From Druceiella hillmani (taxonomy: Eukaryota; Arthropoda; Insecta; Lepidoptera; Hepialidae): 64,000 nucleotides of DNA. The DNA lies in the NCBI GenBank assembly GCA_039881145.1, contig JAYKKI010000061.1, positions 10,080,001-10,144,000 on the forward strand. The letters run 5' to 3'. The position numbers were made by a program, and so were the translations under genes. How positions within the stretch are numbered: the stretch's first letter is position 1; every line of letters starts with the position of its first letter. Under the pieces are notes generated by a model. It was not told the DNA's origin and searched no databases. It was given only the letters and a program-made list of their open reading frames with translations. Positions 59,396 through 64,000 of the stretch are shown here, in pieces.

Positions 59396-61032
59396 GTATG
59401 TTACGCCATCTATCGATGTACATTGATAAACCATAGACTTTTCTTTCTATATATTGCATACAATTTTCTATCCATATACTACATAGAATTATCGTGTCTG
59501 TTATTTTAACTTGTTGAGTAGCTGGGCACGTCGTTTTTGTTATTGTACTAACGAAATGCAAATGAGTTTTTAAAAATATGAAATTCTAAATATTACATAA
59601 TATATTCTGACGGAGTGAAAAGATTCAGATTAAATCAAAATTAATTGTTACTTCAAATAAATTCGTTTACTATAAAAAATGTCTGATTTTGGTTAGTAGT
59701 TTTTACATGATATGTATTTAAGAAAACACACAACAAGACAGACAAAAATTCCAAAAAAATATTTAGCGTTGTATCACTTTTAATGTGTCCGTAAATTGTT
59801 TTTTTGTTTTTAAATATCTTCAATTTACAACTTGGCCAATTCTACAGTTTTATTTTTATGTATAAATGAACTGGAAGCCTGTCCTGTTATATGTATACTT
59901 TTTATTTCCCGTTTCGAATTGAGAGCGCAAGACTATTCATGCATTTGCTTGTGCTTTTGTACTGAAGTACACTTTGAGTCTTTCCTCAATCATATTACGA
60001 ATTAGAAATATAAATAACAAAATAACCTAAAAGTCCATGAGTTAAATGGTTTAATTAGATTGTGTGAAAATTGGTTTTCTGCATGTATGAAAATAAAAAA
60101 AGAGAATTATATTTATTTCTAAATAAATAATCATATCTCTAAAATATTAGCTGAGTTTTTCTGATTTAGTTGTTACAGAAAATATAGAGTTTCGGTTTTG
60201 AAGTATTTTCCTAATCAGTTCACTCCAATTATTTTCTATCGAGGTATCAAACGATAATTTCTCTAAACCGCATTAGCGTTATTAAAACGTAATACGATAG
60301 GTAATATACCAAATATAAAACAAGATTTGTGTGTTTTCACAACATTGAGGAAAATTGTCTCAAAATATATAATTAAAGACATACATGTGTATGTTCGTTA
60401 TTCTGTCAATATATATTTATCGTAATAGAACGAATATAATTGAAGTTATTGGCAAATGATATATAAATACGTATAATGATATTTTTTAGGAACAGTTGTT
60501 TCTAATACGTTTGTTCCTTACATAATTTATTATTTTAATTTTAGTGAAATTATGTATAGTTCACATTTAAAGCGAGTAGTGCTAAAGAATACATGATGCT
60601 GTGTATTTTTAAAGCGTTCTTTTTATACAGTTATAGCTTTAATGACTTCGGACTATTAAGACTAATGAACATACATAAACGTATTGTTTTTCAATGTGTG
60701 ATTAAAACGTGATTCATTGGGGATGATATGTCAAAAACAATTCTTATTTCGCTAAGTTTTGAAAGTTCATAACTTTGCTTAACCTGACGTTAATACCTAA
60801 ATTGATTACAGTAAAGCAGATAGTAACGGCAAATGTGTTCGATAAGCGGACAATGTTAAATGTAAGTCATTACTTAAATATATCATTAAAGTCGTACATG
60901 TGTGTGTTCGCTGTCACACATAATATCCTCGAAAATTAATACGTATTTTTCGTGTAACTACTTTCCAGTTCAGTGATACTCGCATCAAGTAAAATAAAAT
61001 AATAAAACAGAGAGACTAGACAAAATAACACG
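59396..61032. other. AT-rich stretch upstream of the 61 kb paralogue
   Basis: No gene. A 50-bp segment (ATTAAAGACATACATGTGTA...) near 60370 recurs imperfectly near 60882. A TTCAGTGA string near 60968 resembles an arthropod initiator. Confidence 0.4.
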
Positions 61033-61099
61033 ATGATACATTCCACGAGATCCATTACTTTATTCATTTCAATATGTTTGATGTACCGAATGGATTCCG
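61033..61099 (+). CDS. Signal-peptide exon of the 61 kb paralogue
   Basis: ATG at 61033 gives MIHSTRSITLFISICLMYRM and ends in phase 1 at GTGAGT, the same design as exon 1 of the intact gene (basic start, hydrophobic core, phase 1, GTGAGT donor). Confidence 0.65.
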
Positions 61100-61734
61100 G
61101 TGAGTAATTAATCAATAATTTTTTTAAATGATAAAATATATCAATGACATTTTATAAGTCTACCTAATTTTTGGCAACTTATAAAGGCGATTAATAACTA
61201 ATTTTATTACTTTGTTTGCTGTCTAATATTTGAAAGATCATCACATTTTTCAATAATGAAAAACGTTTGTATTTTTTTGTTCTATTGCTAATTATTGTTC
61301 ATAAAGGGGAAACTTATTTTTTAATCATTCTTATTTATTGAAGATCTTTAAAAATATTCGAATAAAAATCGAAAAACAATTTTTTAAACAATGTTTAAAT
61401 TATCTTACAAATGTCCATCCATACTACGTTATTATAAAGAATAATAAAACGAAGAATACTAAAAAACAAGTAACCAAATCCGACGGAGAAACACTTTGAA
61501 GAAGGTAATACGGGACTTTGTAAAAATGTTACTTCTGAGTGTAACGAAAAAAGTATCAGGTTGGTATTTCATCATCGTGCTTGGTGTTACCGGAGGACAT
61601 TATTTTTAAAAAATTATAACGCATCTTATTTTATTAATATCGTTCAATATAATTTTTGCACGTGGAGATTTTAAGTCATTCTCATGTACAATTTTATAAC
61701 ATTTTATGGTGAGAGTTATGGACTTTTTGACTTT

Positions 61735-61771
61735 TTTAAGAATAAACCGAGCATATCGGTTTATTCTTAAA
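61735..61771. repeat. Perfect 16-bp hairpin
   Basis: Arms 61735-61750 and 61756-61771 around GCATA, in intron 1 of the 61 kb paralogue. Confidence 0.85.
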
Positions 61772-62381
61772 CAAGGGATATATGATAAATACTTAAGGGG
61801 TTCCACTACGATATTTATTAGATAATTAGTTTTACAGTTGTAGCATTTTAAATTAGGGACAATTATTTGATTTCAATTTTCTTCATCTCAACTCAGATAT
61901 AAACCTTAATAAATTATTCGAAAAAAAATATTTTGGAGACATTCTACATTTATACAAACCCCATCAATTTATGTCGATAAATAAGTTCTTTGCTGTAGAG
62001 CAGTTTCAATGAAATGATTTCGGTCTTAATCTGTGATTTACCTGCCACTAAATATCTTTTAATAAAGTTATTAAAGAAAACTGCAAATGTGTAAGTTACA
62101 CATATTACATAATAGTCGTGTTTTTAACATTTTTTTCTACCCACATATACATATACGTTATATTTCTAAATGTTTATATATGATTATAAATTTTATTCAA
62201 GTTTATTTAGTAATCGTCAACTAAAAGTTTAAATTAGATGGCCGAGTTTTACACTTACCCATTGTCATTGAGAATTAGCGTAAGATGAGTTCTCGTTTAT
62301 GCCTTAAAAATAGTTATGATATATGCGAAAGCTGTTTTATTTCTACATTTTACCTGAAATATTACATTTTTAATTAAAAAG

Positions 62382-62538
62382 TAGAAACACCGTGCAATTG
62401 GAACGAAGAAGACTTTACAATTGCGTGAAGATATCTGAATGTCCCATTTGGTACAAGGAATTTGGCAAATCGATGATAGCAGAAACTAAGCGGACATTAT
62501 TAAGTCAACACTGTGGCTTTGATGGCAGAGAACCAAAG
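62382..62538 (+). pseudogene. Clip exon of the 61 kb paralogue, one-base frameshift
   Basis: From the AAAAAG acceptor, phase 1 gives VETPCNWNEEDFT and then runs to TGA. The next frame gives NCVKISECPIWYKEFGKS...LLSQHCGFDGREPK to a GTGGGT donor. Inserting one base would restore the six-cysteine clip layout and a phase-0 end. The minus-strand copy at 46.4 kb has the extra base, which supports a deletion here. Confidence 0.78.
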
Positions 62539-62541
62539 GTG

Positions 62542-62542
<1 letters not shown>

Positions 62543-62598
<56 letters not shown>

Positions 62599-62600
62599 TT
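62543..62600. repeat. TA microsatellite at the clip-exon donor
   Basis: The TA run starts five bases after the exon end, as in the 44.8 kb copy. A Tyr-Ile-rich open frame across it is not real protein. Confidence 0.95.
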
Positions 62601-62609
62601 ATATCTCTT

Positions 62610-63866
62610 TTTTTTTCATTATGTTTATTGTCCATGCAATGAACACAAAATATTATATTTATTGAATCAACGCCATACTATAAATGCCATTTACTACAAA
62701 TGTACTTATTCCAATGCATTAAAGCTCGTGATATTTTAAAAGAATTTATTCTAGTTTTCTTTTATATTTTTTATATAGCGACAATGTCATGGTTGAGATT
62801 TAATTTTGTATCCGTTAACCACTGGTAATAAAAATGTTTGTAAAATGTCTCAATTATATTATAATTGTTATGGCAAGGCACTTGTTTCGTAGTGATCACC
62901 ATTATTGCTAAAAATTGATAATTGAAAATTTGCGACTAAATTTTGTCAGTGATGAGCGATCTCGTTCTCAAAAGTGTAGTGTCATGAATTTGAATTATTT
63001 TGAATATTTCATTGTATTGATAATGGAATGACATCTAGTCAGTAATGGCTTCGCATAGTTTAACATTTGCTTTACAATAATCTTGTCGATTTCAGAGTGT
63101 TACAATATCATGTTTTAACCCTTTTACCATAATTAGTATCGTTTATTATTTAAATATGCCAAAACCAGTGTCAAAATTTGAAGTTAAAACTTATTTAGGC
63201 ACACGATGCTTGGATCCCTTCAGCATCGGCCGAGCGAGTTCACCGTTCGGGTAAACTCGGCTCTCTTCGGCATCAGAGAAGCGAGTTCACTGTGCATTGT
63301 TTCAAGAATAACGTTTTATTTTTGATTAATATTTTATTTAAGAATAATTTAATATAATACACGAATGTTATTTTGTACAATTAGTGCAATATTTCGAGTA
63401 CATGCAGATAGTGTTTAATATTTTATTTGAGAGCAGTATAATATAACAGGTGTGTTGTTATATCTTTGTTGTAATTTTGATATTTAATTTAATTTAAATC
63501 TAAAATATTTCCACATTTTATACTTTCCATAAACCTATTTTTTCATTCTTAGAATATGATAGTATAAAAAAGTGGGATGAGAGCAAAATTCCACCGAATG
63601 ATTAATTCACAAATATAACTATTCATCTCGTAAATAATATTACTTCATGATGTAGAAATAAAATAAAATAATTTTATTTTAAAATTGTTACTGATTCGCT
63701 GAGATAATATCCATCGCATATCACCAGTGTAATTATTATTGCATAAATATATGTATTGTGAAATTAGATACATTTCACTTCTATTTTATAGTAATGAGCA
63801 TACATCAGTGTTTTTTAGTGTTTTGATATCTATAGTCATATGTCAATGCAAGATCGAAAGTTTCAG
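62610..63866. other. Intron of the 61 kb paralogue
   Basis: No exon-3 block found. A CpG-rich patch at 63205-63300 contains two related units (AGCATCGGCCGAGCGAGTTC and GGCATCAGAGAAGCGAGTTC) about 57 bp apart. 63540-63866 is duplicated in inverse orientation at 44276-44600. Confidence 0.6.
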
Positions 63867-64000
63867 GTAAAAAAAGATGAAATTTAAGTGCGGCGGCAGC
63901 TTAATAAATAACAAATACGTACTCACCGCCGTTCACTGCATCGATTCGGTGCTTGATGGGGTGCATATAGGCGAACACGATATTCGTAAACATAAAGACT
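63867..64000 (+). pseudogene. Catalytic-His exon of the 61 kb paralogue, partial
   Basis: After a TTTCAG acceptor, GTAAAAAAAGATGAAATTTA precedes FKCGGSLINNKYVLTAVHC and GVHIGEHDIRKHKD to the window edge. The Cys-Gly-Gly-Ser and His motifs are intact, but the frame is not reached from a phase-1 exon 3 because of two extra bases. The exon continues outside the window. Confidence 0.75.

Larger units (their letters stand above)
61033..64000 (+). pseudogene. Second clip-protease copy, probably a pseudogene, cut by window end
   Basis: Three blocks follow the exon order of the intact gene: signal-peptide exon 61033-61099, clip exon 62382-62538 and catalytic-His exon from 63867 to beyond the window. 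Intron phases would match the intact gene, but the clip exon has lost one base (157 nt where 158 fits) and the His exon carries two extra bases at its 5' end. No exon with VCCP and the activation site was found in the 1.3 kb between clip and His exons. The His segment itself is open (CGGSLINNKYVLTAVHC). If base calls are right, this copy cannot make a full protease; the missing exon and the shared defects argue against simple sequencing error. Confidence 0.75.

Noticed and set aside
62392..62739. 115-residue ORF as a stand-alone gene
   Set aside because: Only the part up to 62538 is a clip exon; the rest is microsatellite and intron, and its start is not an ATG.

Overview
This is an AT-rich animal (insect-type) nuclear sequence. 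It shows spliced genes with GT-AG introns, long TA/TG microsatellites and many decayed transposons. It has none of the tight ORF packing or Shine-Dalgarno structure of a bacterium. The order of insect cannot be decided from the sequence alone.

The one clearly intact gene is a clip-domain trypsin-like serine protease on the + strand. It has seven exons between 4892 and 34327, and joining them gives 383 residues: signal peptide, clip domain, Arg-Ile activation site, and a protease domain with the His/Asp/Ser triad. The 17.9 kb first intron and 6.1 kb fifth intron are filled with transposon remains. Intron 1 holds a Penelope-like element, a decayed dispersed ORF family, a truncated Copia on the minus strand and a LINE tail. 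Intron 5 holds an APE-type LINE, a mariner-like HTH fragment and a Tc1-like transposase remnant. Intron 6 holds a 74-bp-arm foldback.

Downstream, 34.4-43 kb is intergenic: a decayed Gypsy element with a probable 3' LTR, an unexplained coding-like ORF at 39.7-40.2 kb, and a LINE fragment. From 44.1 to 46.5 kb lie broken exon copies of the same protease family on the minus strand (exons 2, 3 and 4). A further exon-2 copy on the + strand sits inside the intron between the minus-strand exons 3 and 4. From 61.0 kb to the window end is another + strand paralogue: signal-peptide exon, clip exon with a one-base frameshift, and catalytic-His exon cut by the window edge. It probably is a pseudogene. 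The window is therefore part of a clip-protease cluster that has been duplicated, inverted and partly destroyed.

Between these, two small + strand exons (52492-52562 and 53625-53659) join in frame, end in a stop and are followed at once by a poly(A) signal. They look like the 3' end of an unidentified gene whose tail carries paired tyrosine motifs. The rest of 46.5-61 kb holds mariner-like and LINE fragments, tandem repeats and otherwise featureless AT-rich DNA. I see no CRISPR array, rRNA, complete tRNA gene or bacterial-type defence system.
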